This document shows positions 1 to 5,033 of a stretch of DNA of 5,033 bases, one piece after another. The stretch comes from an uncultured Alphaproteobacteria bacterium (GTDB lineage Bacteria > Pseudomonadota > Alphaproteobacteria > RF32 > CAG-239), in assembly GCA_949542085.1 (NCBI GenBank), contig CATGXW010000084.1, forward strand, positions 1 to 5,033, read 5' to 3'. The position numbers were made by a program, and so were the translations under genes. The stretch's first letter is position 1; each line of letters opens with the position of its first letter. Under the pieces are notes generated by a model. That model made no database searches. It saw only the letters and a list, made by a program, of their open reading frames with translations, and was not told where the DNA came from.

Positions 1-415
1 AAAACCGTGGCAGCCATTCGGCCGCCTTGACGGCGTGTATCAACAAGACACGGTTATATTTTTTTGCCAAATCGATTTGAGTTTGAAAAACCTCAGCCTG
101 CGGCGACAACTCGCTATCTTTTATTCTGTCCAGTCCTGCCTCACCGACCTGCGCCCGCGGATTTTGCACAAGCAATCTCTCTAAAGTGACACTCCATTTC
201 TCTGACACCTGCCGCGCATACCACGGATGCAGTCCCAATGCCGGAACGACCTCCGGATACACGTTCGACAGCTCCAAGACCTTTGTCCAGTCGCTTTCCC
301 TCGCACTGAGGCAAACAAATCCCCTCACCCCGCACTCTTGAGCGGCGGCGATGATTTGCGGTGTACTACTCGACTTATAATCTTGCAAATGAATATGGGT
401 GTCGATAAATTTCAT
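1..415 (-). CDS. TatD-family metal-dependent hydrolase, N-terminal 138 residues (3' end outside window)
   Basis: Reading leftward from the ATG at 415, an open frame runs without a stop to the window edge. The product starts MKFIDTHIHL, the HxH metal-binding start of the TatD subfamily of amidohydrolase-like TIM barrels (His7, His9). It continues with GLHPWY (61-66), VGEAGLD (90-96, Glu92 a metal ligand) and LLIHAVKAA (124-132, His127 a likely metal ligand). These motifs occur in family order and spacing. Members are about 250-265 residues, so roughly half is visible. Known relatives are cytoplasmic divalent-metal-dependent hydrolases, several with 3'-5' DNase activity; the exact substrate cannot be read here. 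The family has several paralogues (TatD, YcfH, YjjV types), so no symbol is given. The gene is divergent from alr, with 39 bp between starts, and has its own ribosome binding site and promoter. Confidence 0.93.
   Translation of the reverse strand, partial: MKFIDTHIHLQDYKSSSTPQIIAAAQECGVRGFVCLSARESDWTKVLELSNVYPEVVPALGLHPWYARQVSEKWSVTLERLLVQNPRAQVGEAGLDRIKDSELSPQAEVFQTQIDLAKKYNRVLLIHAVKAAEWLPRF
376..381 (+). promoter_or_regulatory. Possible -10 element of the alr promoter
   Basis: A perfect TATAAT lies on the plus strand 73 bp before the alr start, inside the TatD-family coding region. No good -35 is found at 16-18 bp. TTGCGG at 356-361 is only 14 bp away, which is too short. It is the best plus-strand candidate because the gap between the two genes is only 39 bp. 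Chance occurrence in AT-rich DNA is quite possible. Confidence 0.3.
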
Positions 416-423
416 CTATTAAA

Positions 424-429
424 CCTTCT
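424..429 (-). promoter_or_regulatory. Ribosome binding site of the TatD-family gene
   Basis: The minus strand reads AGAAGG, then 8 nt, then the ATG at 415. This Shine-Dalgarno match supports that ATG, which also begins the conserved N-terminal motif of the family. Confidence 0.75.
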
Positions 430-441
430 GAATTTTAATGG

Positions 442-470
442 ATTGTAAAAAAAGATGACTGTTTTGACAA
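442..470 (-). promoter_or_regulatory. Sigma70-type promoter for the TatD-family gene, overlapping the start of alr
   Basis: On the minus strand, TTGTCA (465-470; 5 of 6 to TTGACA) is followed by exactly 17 bp and then TACAAT (442-447; 5 of 6 to TATAAT). Transcription would start near 435, giving a leader of about 20 nt that includes the AGAAGG site. The -35 lies inside the first codons of alr and the -10 just upstream of the alr ATG, so polymerase here would physically compete with alr translation initiation DNA and transcription. This is inferred from sequence match only. Confidence 0.6.
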
Positions 471-1552
471 GACCAATTTTAGAAATTGACCTAAACAACC
501 TGCTCGACAACTATCACTCTTTGCAAAAAATTGCGGGTAATGCCGTTTGCGCCGCAGTTGTCAAAGATGACGCCTACGGTCTTGGCGCAACAAACGTGGC
601 TCCGATGTTGTATATGGAAGCCGGTTGTCGACATTTTTTTGTCGCCCATGCCGTTGAAGCTGAAAGGATTGTTTCGCAAGTTCCCGAAGCAACGATTTTT
701 GTTTTGCAGGGCGTTGGTGAAGACAGTTTGGAAATCTTTAAACAACACAAACAAATTATTCCGGTCATCAGCAGTCCGCAAATGCTCGCTTTTTGGAATG
801 CCAACAAGCCGGATGAACGCAAACCCGCCATCCAAATTGAAACCGGATTAAACCGTCTCGGTTTTCGTGAAACAGAGCTTGCCCGAATGAGCGATGTTGA
901 ATGTCAGAATTTTTGCTTAGTTATGTCACACTTGGCTTGCGGCGATGAAAAAGACCATTTCATGAACGGTCACCAGCTTGATAATTTTAAAAGACTCAAA
1001 AACACCTATTTTCCCAAACTTCCAGCCTCTCTTTCCGCTTCGGACGGTGTCTTTTTAGGTCAGGAATTTCAGCAGGATTTAGTGCGTTTGGGTGCTGCGA
1101 TGTATGGCATTAACACGGCTCCGTATCGACCAAACCAAATGAAAAACGTGGTGCGTGTTCAAGCTCCCGTTTTGCAAATTGAAACGCTTCCTAAAGGAGA
1201 GTTTGTTGGTTATTCGGCAACTTATCGTGCCAATACAGACCGAAAAATCGCCATTGTTTCCATCGGTTACGGTGACGGTTTGCCCCGTTCTCTATCTAAT
1301 GTCGGAAAAGTCTTTTTTAAGGTTAATGACAAATTGAGCGAAGCTCGTATTATTGGTCGGGTGTCAATGGATAATATTATTTGTGATGTGACCAATATCA
1401 ACAACTTAGAAGTTGGTGACATGGCGTTTCTGGCAGATGATTTTTACACACTGGATGATATGGGACGCGATGCCGGTACAATTTCATACGAAATTATGTC
1501 CCGTATCGGCAAAAACACACGTTATGTCAGAAAACTTGTGTTCAACCGTTAA
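455..1552 (+). CDS. alr: Alanine racemase (PLP-dependent)
   Basis: The product is a 365-residue cytoplasmic enzyme that interconverts L- and D-alanine, supplying D-alanine for peptidoglycan. The N-terminal PLP barrel shows AVVKDDAYGLG with the PLP lysine at Lys37. ETGLNRLGF follows (Arg134), then SHLACGDE (His159), SASDG (Ser196 at the phosphate-binding site) and VRLGAAMYGIN (Arg211, matching the arginine that contacts the pyridine nitrogen). The C-terminal domain carries GYGDGLPR with the second catalytic base Tyr272, and GRVSMD with Asp306. Length is typical and all catalytic residues are present. ATG 455 is the first possible start after an in-frame TAA at 446-448. The ribosome binding site is poor, just an A-rich stretch ending AAG. 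Two small departures from the common motifs are Asp38 (usually Ala) and Ala195 (usually Asn). It is divergent from the TatD gene, and its stop overlaps that of the convergent gene. A biosynthetic rather than catabolic role is inferred. Confidence 0.96.
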   Translation: MTVLTRPILEIDLNNLLDNYHSLQKIAGNAVCAAVVKDDAYGLGATNVAPMLYMEAGCRHFFVAHAVEAERIVSQVPEATIFVLQGVGEDSLEIFKQHKQIIPVISSPQMLAFWNANKPDERKPAIQIETGLNRLGFRETELARMSDVECQNFCLVMSHLACGDEKDHFMNGHQLDNFKRLKNTYFPKLPASLSASDGVFLGQEFQQDLVRLGAAMYGINTAPYRPNQMKNVVRVQAPVLQIETLPKGEFVGYSATYRANTDRKIAIVSIGYGDGLPRSLSNVGKVFFKVNDKLSEARIIGRVSMDNIICDVTNINNLEVGDMAFLADDFYTLDDMGRDAGTISYEIMSRIGKNTRYVRKLVFNR

Positions 1553-2511
1553 CTTCGACTTTGCGACTGAGCAAACGCCATTGTTTGAGCATTCATTCGT
1601 GTTTGGCGAACCGGACGTCTGACATGTCTTTTGCGTTTAGAGGTTCCTCGCAAATCGCTTATTTGTCGCCCTTTCTTTTTATCTCCGGTCTTTTTTGAAT
1701 TGGTTTGCGAGGTATTTTCTTGAGAAGGGTGTTTATTCTCGGTCGGATTTTTTCTTTGCTCTTCATTCCTCCCCTTTTCATCCAATCCGTTTTCATTCAA
1801 CGTATTTTGAATAGCAGGAGCAAGTCCGCCGTTACTATTTCCGTTTCGTTCATTTCCTCGGCTTTGTTGATTATCTCTTGCCAAATCTTGTATCTTTTCA
1901 AATGAGTTTTCTTTGCTATTCTGATTTTGGTTTTGATTTGTCGCTTCTGCAGTATTGGCATTGGCTTTACGCAACATTTCCTGCCCTTTTTTCTGCATTG
2001 ACTTACCTAGCTTATCCATGACTTTTCCCATTGTATTTGCCGTCACAGCCGCAGCAGACATTGCAAGACTCGCAGCGCCCATTGTCGCAGAAACAGCCAT
2101 CATTCCCGAAGCAACAGTAACAGCAATCGGCACCAGTACTATTGCGGCATATCCAGTAGATGCCGCGGCTTGAACCAATCTTACCGCCGCCTGTGCAATT
2201 TTTTTTGCAGCCTGACGCAGTGCTTTTGCTGCTTTCTGCAACCCTTTGGCCACTCGTCGCAAACCCATTCCTGCTCGTCGCAATGCTTTACCACCTGTGA
2301 CTAAAGCTTTTCCAGCGGCTTTTTTAGCAGTGCGTTTTCTGTTTTTCTCTTTTTTCTTATCTAACTCTTTCTTTTTTTCCTGATATTCTTTCTTTTTTTC
2401 CTGAGTTTCTCTTTGTTGTTCAGGATCTTTTTGTTCACTTTCTTTTTCTTTCGTGAACGCCTCTAAGACAAGAAGAGCTGCCTCTAACGATTGCAAATCT
2501 TTATCATTCAT
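1549..2511 (-). CDS. Uncharacterised basic heptad-repeat protein with a hydrophobic core segment
   Basis: I do not recognise this 320-residue protein. Its layout is clear. Residues 1-20 form a short amphipathic or hydrophobic stretch. Residues 21-60 are a charged K/E-rich helix, with QEKKKE repeated every 7 residues. Residues 61-116 are eight cationic Ala/Leu heptads (for example KGLQKAA, KKIAQAA). Residues 121-159 are a hydrophobic stretch rich in Ala, Met, Val, Ser and Gly. Residues 160-184 are a basic amphipathic helix. Residues 186-270 are an N/Q/E-rich, probably disordered region, and 271-306 are strongly basic, with KRKRHVRRP. There is no Cys or Trp and no cleavable signal peptide. It could bind membranes or nucleic acid; neither is proven. 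That it is a real gene is supported by AAGGAGG 5 nt before the ATG, a good promoter, a long open frame and structured heptad periodicity. It lies 105 bp downstream of the ABC exporter gene on the same strand and converges on alr. Confidence 0.85.
   Translation of the reverse strand: MNDKDLQSLEAALLVLEAFTKEKESEQKDPEQQRETQEKKKEYQEKKKELDKKKEKNRKRTAKKAAGKALVTGGKALRRAGMGLRRVAKGLQKAAKALRQAAKKIAQAAVRLVQAAASTGYAAIVLVPIAVTVASGMMAVSATMGAASLAMSAAAVTANTMGKVMDKLGKSMQKKGQEMLRKANANTAEATNQNQNQNSKENSFEKIQDLARDNQQSRGNERNGNSNGGLAPAIQNTLNENGLDEKGRNEEQRKNPTENKHPSQENTSQTNSKKTGDKKKGRQISDLRGTSKRKRHVRRPVRQTRMNAQTMAFAQSQSRS
2164..2331 (-). repeat. Eight consecutive heptads (21-bp units) encoding cationic Ala/Leu helix
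   Basis: Residues 61-116 of the unknown protein divide without gaps into 7-residue units of the form x-x-L-x-x-A-A, most beginning with Lys. On the DNA, units are 21 bp and mostly diverged. CTCGTCGCAA on the plus strand recurs exactly 21 bp apart (2253-2262 and 2274-2283), which suggests origin by tandem duplication. The helix would put Leu and Ala on one face and Lys and Arg on the other. Confidence 0.75.
2366..2404 (-). repeat. Tandem 21-bp direct repeat in the K/E-rich region
   Basis: The plus-strand 18-mer TCTTTCTTTTTTTCCTGA occurs at 2366-2383 and again at 2387-2404, a 21-bp period. It encodes the repeated QEKKKE units. The coding strand is almost pure purine here and contains A7 runs. 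Confidence 0.8.
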
Positions 2512-2516
2512 GACAG

Positions 2517-2523
2517 CCTCCTT
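2517..2523 (-). promoter_or_regulatory. Strong ribosome binding site of the heptad-repeat gene
   Basis: The minus strand reads AAGGAGG, then 5 nt (CTGTC), then the ATG at 2511. It is the strongest Shine-Dalgarno sequence in the window and fixes the start codon. Confidence 0.9.
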
Positions 2524-2552
2524 TTATCTATATATATTCGTCAATTGTTTAA

Positions 2553-2581
2553 ATATGATAATATCACAGATATTATCATAT
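2553..2581. repeat. Perfect 13-bp inverted repeat with 3-bp centre, likely operator
   Basis: ATATGATAATATC (2553-2565) and GATATTATCATAT (2569-2581) are exact reverse complements around ACA. An outer pair, AATTGT (2543-2548) and ACAATT (2583-2588), continues the symmetry across an unequal gap of 4 and 1 bp. The position over the -10 and spacer of the predicted promoter fits a dimeric repressor site. Alternatively it could form an RNA hairpin below the exporter gene, but it is all A/U except for two G-C pairs and has no following U-run, so a standard terminator is unlikely. The regulator is not identifiable. Confidence 0.75.
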
Positions 2582-2586
2582 GACAA
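2558..2586 (-). promoter_or_regulatory. Sigma70-type promoter of the heptad-repeat gene
   Basis: On the minus strand, TTGTCA (2581-2586) is followed by 17 bp and then TATTAT (2558-2563), each 5 of 6 to consensus. TG one base before the -10 makes it an extended -10. The predicted start of transcription is near 2551, giving a leader of about 40 nt that contains AAGGAGG. The spacer and the -10 lie within the inverted repeat at 2553-2581. Confidence 0.65.
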
Positions 2587-2616
2587 TTATTTTTGTATTT
2601 GAAAAAGAAAGGTCAG

Positions 2617-4395
2617 CTAGGCTGTTTTGCTCTTGAACTGGGCGGTATAGAGGGCGCGATAGGCTCCGTTATCGATATTTAAAAGAGCTTCGTGACTGCC
2701 GCGCTCCACGATTTCACCATCGTTGATAACGACAATTTCATCAGCATTTTGAACGGTAGACAGACGGTGCGCAATAACAAATACCGTCCTATCACGCATG
2801 AGGTTTTCGATGGCTTTTTGAACAACCGCTTCCGCCTTATTATCCAACGCTGAAGTTGCTTCATCCAAAATAACAATCGGCGCATTTTTCAAAAAAGCGC
2901 GAGCAATCGCCAATCTCTGACGTTGTCCGCCGGATAATAATGTTCCGCGCTCGCCGATATCCGTGTCCAAACCGTCTTCATGCTCATCCACAAAGTCTTT
3001 CAGGTAGGCCATTTCCAAAGCCTGATTTATTTCTTCTTCGGTAGCGTCAGGTTTACCCAGCAGCAGATTATCACGCACGGTTCCCGAAAACAGGAAGTTA
3101 TCCTGAAAAACAACGGCAATTTTATCACGCAAACTGTCGAGTTTATAATCCTTGATATCAACACCGTCTATTGTGATTTTTCCGGAAACGGCATCATAAA
3201 AACGGGGCAACAGACTGACAAAAGTTGATTTTCCGCCGCCGGAATTACCAACCAACGCGACCGTCTTGCCGGCGGGAACATCGATGTTTAATCCTTTTAA
3301 CACCGGAACTTCAGGATTGTATGAGAAATCAACGTTTTCAAAACGAATAGATTTCTTAATGCAATCCAATGTCTTGCCGTCTTCCTTGTCAACAACATCG
3401 GATTTCAAAGACAGAATATCAGCCAAACGTTCAATTGCCAGAAAAGAAACCTGAACCGCACTAAAGTTTTTTCCGATATTTTTAATCGGATTATAGAGCA
3501 TTAACAATGCCGTAATGAATGAAACAAAGCTGCCGCTGGTGATTGTGCCGTTGACAATCAAATAACTACCATAACCGATAACCGCAGCCACACCGATGGA
3601 AGCAACAATATGCAGCATCGGCGTCATCCATGCCGTTTTCTGCACCATTTTGATACTCAGCTTGAACAAGGTTTTCATTGTGCGATCATATTTTTGAAAC
3701 TCGTGTTCCTGTAAATTGTATGAAGCAATGGTTTTGTTGCCGGCGCAGGTTTCGCTGTAATTGGTCAAGACGGTAGAGTTTTCCTGCACGGTTTGATAAA
3801 TAATCCCCTTAATCATACGGCGCAAGCGAGCCAATGGCAACAACGCCCCGCCCAAAACCGTAATCGCAATGATGGATAACTGCCATGAATTATAAATCAA
3901 CACCCCAATAAGCGACAGCGATGAAAAGACACGAGACGTGAACAGACGGATATTATCTATCAAGCCCGAACAAGCCGCATCGGCATCGGCTGAAAAACGC
4001 TGAATGACGTAGCCGGTATCGTTACAATCATGAAAAGACGGTGACAAAAACAACAGCTTCCGAAACAACGCTCTTTTGACATCCATGGTGATTTTTCCGC
4101 CAACCCATGCGTTCATATACGTGGCAAGATAATTCAACGCCCCCTGAACAACCGTAAAACCAACAATCAGCAACGGAATATAAGCGGGAGATTGATCGGT
4201 CTTGTCAACCAAAACAACATCCATGTATGGCTTTAATGCCAGAGCAACAACCGCGTCAAGCGCTCCGATAGGAATACAGAGAGCAACGGCAAAAATAGCT
4301 CTGAACAAATAGGGTTTTACAAACGGCCACATGATTTTATAGTGGTCAATAAATTTGAGTTTGGGCGCTTCATTAAGCGTTTTGTTATGTTTCAT
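2617..4395 (-). CDS. MsbA-type ABC exporter, fused membrane and ATPase half-transporter
   Basis: The product is a 592-residue inner-membrane half-transporter expected to work as a homodimer. Residues 1-320 hold the six-helix exporter domain, with helices near 30-52, 70-92, 155-172, 173-190, 260-282 and 288-304. Residues 345-592 are the ATPase. It has A-loop Tyr359, Walker A GNSGGGKST (383-391), Q-loop Gln431, GERG (481-484), signature LSGGQ (487-491), Walker B IVILDE (507-512), D-loop SALD and switch His543. Every catalytic element is intact. Length and order match the MsbA/lipid exporter group, whose members flip lipid A precursors or export lipids, drugs or peptides; the substrate cannot be told from sequence, so no symbol is given. 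I chose the ATG at 4395, since AAGGA lies 5 nt before it. An adjoining in-frame GTG at 4398 would leave only 2 nt. It follows the DUF1294 gene after 13 bp, so the two are probably co-transcribed. Confidence 0.95.
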   Translation of the reverse strand: MKHNKTLNEAPKLKFIDHYKIMWPFVKPYLFRAIFAVALCIPIGALDAVVALALKPYMDVVLVDKTDQSPAYIPLLIVGFTVVQGALNYLATYMNAWVGGKITMDVKRALFRKLLFLSPSFHDCNDTGYVIQRFSADADAACSGLIDNIRLFTSRVFSSLSLIGVLIYNSWQLSIIAITVLGGALLPLARLRRMIKGIIYQTVQENSTVLTNYSETCAGNKTIASYNLQEHEFQKYDRTMKTLFKLSIKMVQKTAWMTPMLHIVASIGVAAVIGYGSYLIVNGTITSGSFVSFITALLMLYNPIKNIGKNFSAVQVSFLAIERLADILSLKSDVVDKEDGKTLDCIKKSIRFENVDFSYNPEVPVLKGLNIDVPAGKTVALVGNSGGGKSTFVSLLPRFYDAVSGKITIDGVDIKDYKLDSLRDKIAVVFQDNFLFSGTVRDNLLLGKPDATEEEINQALEMAYLKDFVDEHEDGLDTDIGERGTLLSGGQRQRLAIARAFLKNAPIVILDEATSALDNKAEAVVQKAIENLMRDRTVFVIAHRLSTVQNADEIVVINDGEIVERGSHEALLNIDNGAYRALYTAQFKSKTA

Positions 4396-4400
4396 CACAG

Positions 4401-4405
4401 TCCTT
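4401..4405 (-). promoter_or_regulatory. Ribosome binding site that decides the exporter start
   Basis: Minus-strand AAGGA lies in the short gap after the DUF1294 stop. It is 5 nt from the ATG at 4395 but only 2 nt from the GTG at 4398, favouring the ATG. Confidence 0.7.
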
Positions 4406-4408
4406 ATA

Positions 4409-4849
4409 TTATAACAAATGTAAGAATTTCAGAATAAGCCAAAGGGCAATGAATTCCATCACAATCATCAACTTATACATACGTTGATAGCTTTTTTTTG
4501 CTGTTTTGTGGCGGAAAAACTTTTGAGCCAGCCAAGCTCCAATCCATCCGCCTAAAAATTCGAGCGTGTGCAAGTCTTTTTCCGGCACCCGCCATTGTCC
4601 TTGTTTTGCAGCCTTTTTATCCACACCATAAGCAACAAATGTCGTGATATTGACACAAACCACCTGAAAAACCAAAAACAACAAAATCGTTTTATAGCTG
4701 AAGATGTTATGAATGCGAAAATAATGATTTTCAACAAACCAAGCGGCGGCGATAACCAAAGCACTGTTTAACAAGTAGAACCGATTGCGTTGCAACGGCT
4801 GTATCAACACCGCCAGACCGAAAAGGATTGCCGTAAAAGCCAGAACCAT
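4409..4849 (-). CDS. DUF1294 family membrane protein
   Basis: The product is a 146-residue predicted inner-membrane protein of unknown function. Hydrophobic segments lie at about 2-18, 26-39, 54-74 and 125-144. The conserved DUF1294 core is visible between and around the last two: YGVDKKAA (74-81), WRVPE (86-90), LH (93-94), LGGWIGA (99-105) and FRHKTAKKSY (112-121). Some relatives carry an N-terminal cold-shock domain; this one has extra membrane helices there instead. The ATG at 4849 is the only start, because an in-frame TGA lies four codons upstream. Its ribosome binding site is weak (AGCGG, 5 nt before). It is the first gene of the likely two-gene unit with the ABC exporter. No consensus promoter is obvious upstream. 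The family assignment is firm from the motifs; no biochemical role is claimed. Confidence 0.9.
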   Translation of the reverse strand: MVLAFTAILFGLAVLIQPLQRNRFYLLNSALVIAAAWFVENHYFRIHNIFSYKTILLFLVFQVVCVNITTFVAYGVDKKAAKQGQWRVPEKDLHTLEFLGGWIGAWLAQKFFRHKTAKKSYQRMYKLMIVMEFIALWLILKFLHLL

Positions 4850-4960
4850 AAATACCGCTCACTTTCATAAAAAAACAATGCCGGAAGTTTAATCTATTTT
4901 TTTTAAAATGCAAATAGTGAATAAGTAAAAAAATGTTATGTGATTTTTTTATTTTGCCTC

Positions 4961-4966
4961 TATACT
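4961..4966 (+). promoter_or_regulatory. Possible -10 element for the gene at 4998
   Basis: TATACT (5 of 6 to TATAAT) lies 31 bp before the ATG, which would give a leader of about 25 nt including the GAGGT site. No good -35 is seen at 16-18 bp upstream, so the match is only suggestive. Confidence 0.35.
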
Positions 4967-4985
4967 TGTTTTATTAAAGTTTTTT

Positions 4986-4990
4986 GAGGT
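4986..4990 (+). promoter_or_regulatory. Ribosome binding site of the gene at 4998
   Basis: GAGGT lies 7 nt before the ATG at 4998, supporting a real translation start there. Confidence 0.65.
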
Positions 4991-4997
4991 TGTCCCA

Positions 4998-5033
4998 ATG
5001 AAAAAAGCGTTGTTTTTACCGTTAATGTTACTT
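4998..5033 (+). CDS. Start of a probable exported protein (truncated by window end)
   Basis: Only the first 12 codons are visible. They encode MKKALFLPLMLL, two lysines followed by a hydrophobic run, the usual start of a Sec signal peptide or lipoprotein leader; a membrane anchor is equally possible. No cleavage site or lipobox is reached. GAGGT 7 nt upstream supports the ATG. The gene is divergent from DUF1294. Function cannot be inferred. Confidence 0.65.
   Translation, partial: MKKALFLPLMLL

Larger units (their letters stand above)
4850..4997. other. AT-rich divergent intergenic region
   Basis: This 148-bp stretch separates the leftward DUF1294 gene from the rightward gene at 4998, so it should hold promoters for both. 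It is strongly AT-rich with A or T runs of 6-8 bases at 4869-4875, 4897-4904, 4927-4933, 4944-4950 and 4980-4985. I found no tRNA, clear terminator or good inverted repeat. No convincing minus-strand -35/-10 pair was found. Confidence 0.6.

Noticed and set aside
438..458. Six-codon leader ORF (MDCKKR) whose stop overlaps the alr ATG
   Set aside because: It has no ribosome binding site and no regulatory residue pattern, and such short frames arise easily by chance.
1560..1600. CAAAC/GTTTG inverted repeat just after alr as a terminator
   Set aside because: The stem is 5 bp with no T-run, and it lies inside the coding end of the convergent gene.
1955..2173. Plus-strand hydrophobic open frame opposite the unknown gene
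   Set aside because: It is antisense to the Ala-rich segment, whose codons produce hydrophobic residues on the other strand. It has no independent support.
2553..2581. The inverted repeat as a bidirectional terminator
   Set aside because: The arms are nearly all A/T, no U-run follows, and it coincides with promoter elements of the downstream gene, so an operator fits better.
2614..2624. Short hairpin CAGC-CTA-GCTG at the exporter stop, followed by a T-rich stretch, as a terminator
   Set aside because: The stem has only 4 bp, and the T-rich run starts three bases later and is interrupted by C, so it is too weak to call an intrinsic terminator.
2980..3228. Plus-strand open frames inside the exporter gene
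   Set aside because: They are shadows of a clearly conserved ABC exporter on the minus strand, with no domain or start signal of their own.
4731..4913. Minus-strand 60-codon frame overlapping the start of the DUF1294 gene
   Set aside because: Its composition shows no domain, and it lies out of frame across a well-supported gene.

Overview
The window looks like chromosomal DNA of a moderately AT-rich Gram-negative bacterium. The alanine racemase motifs (VKDDAYGLG, SHLACGDE, GRVSMD...DVT) and the MsbA-like exporter fit an alphaproteobacterium, but no rRNA or phylogenetic marker is present, so this is inference only. No tRNA, rRNA, CRISPR array, insertion sequence or integrase was seen.

Left part (1-1552): a divergent pair. 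A TatD-family metal-dependent hydrolase runs leftward off the window edge, and a complete alanine racemase (alr) runs rightward. Only 39 bp separate the two start codons. A good sigma70-type promoter for the TatD gene lies across the first codons of alr.

Middle (1549-2616): a leftward gene for a 320-residue protein I do not recognise. It is lysine/glutamate-rich, then has cationic alanine-rich heptad repeats, a small-residue hydrophobic segment, and an N/Q-rich basic tail. Its stop codon overlaps that of alr tail to tail. Upstream is a near-consensus promoter whose spacer and -10 lie inside a perfect 13-bp inverted repeat, an arrangement typical of an operator. This promoter-operator and the protein it drives are the most unusual part of the window.

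Right part (2617-5033): a leftward two-gene unit, first a DUF1294 membrane protein and then, 13 bp on, a full-length MsbA-type ABC exporter. A 148-bp AT-rich divergent region follows. Beyond it, a rightward gene begins with what looks like a signal peptide and is cut off by the window end.

Together the recognisable genes point to cell-envelope work: D-alanine for peptidoglycan, and lipid or amphiphile export. The heptad protein sits directly downstream of the exporter but has its own promoter, so a functional link is only a hypothesis.
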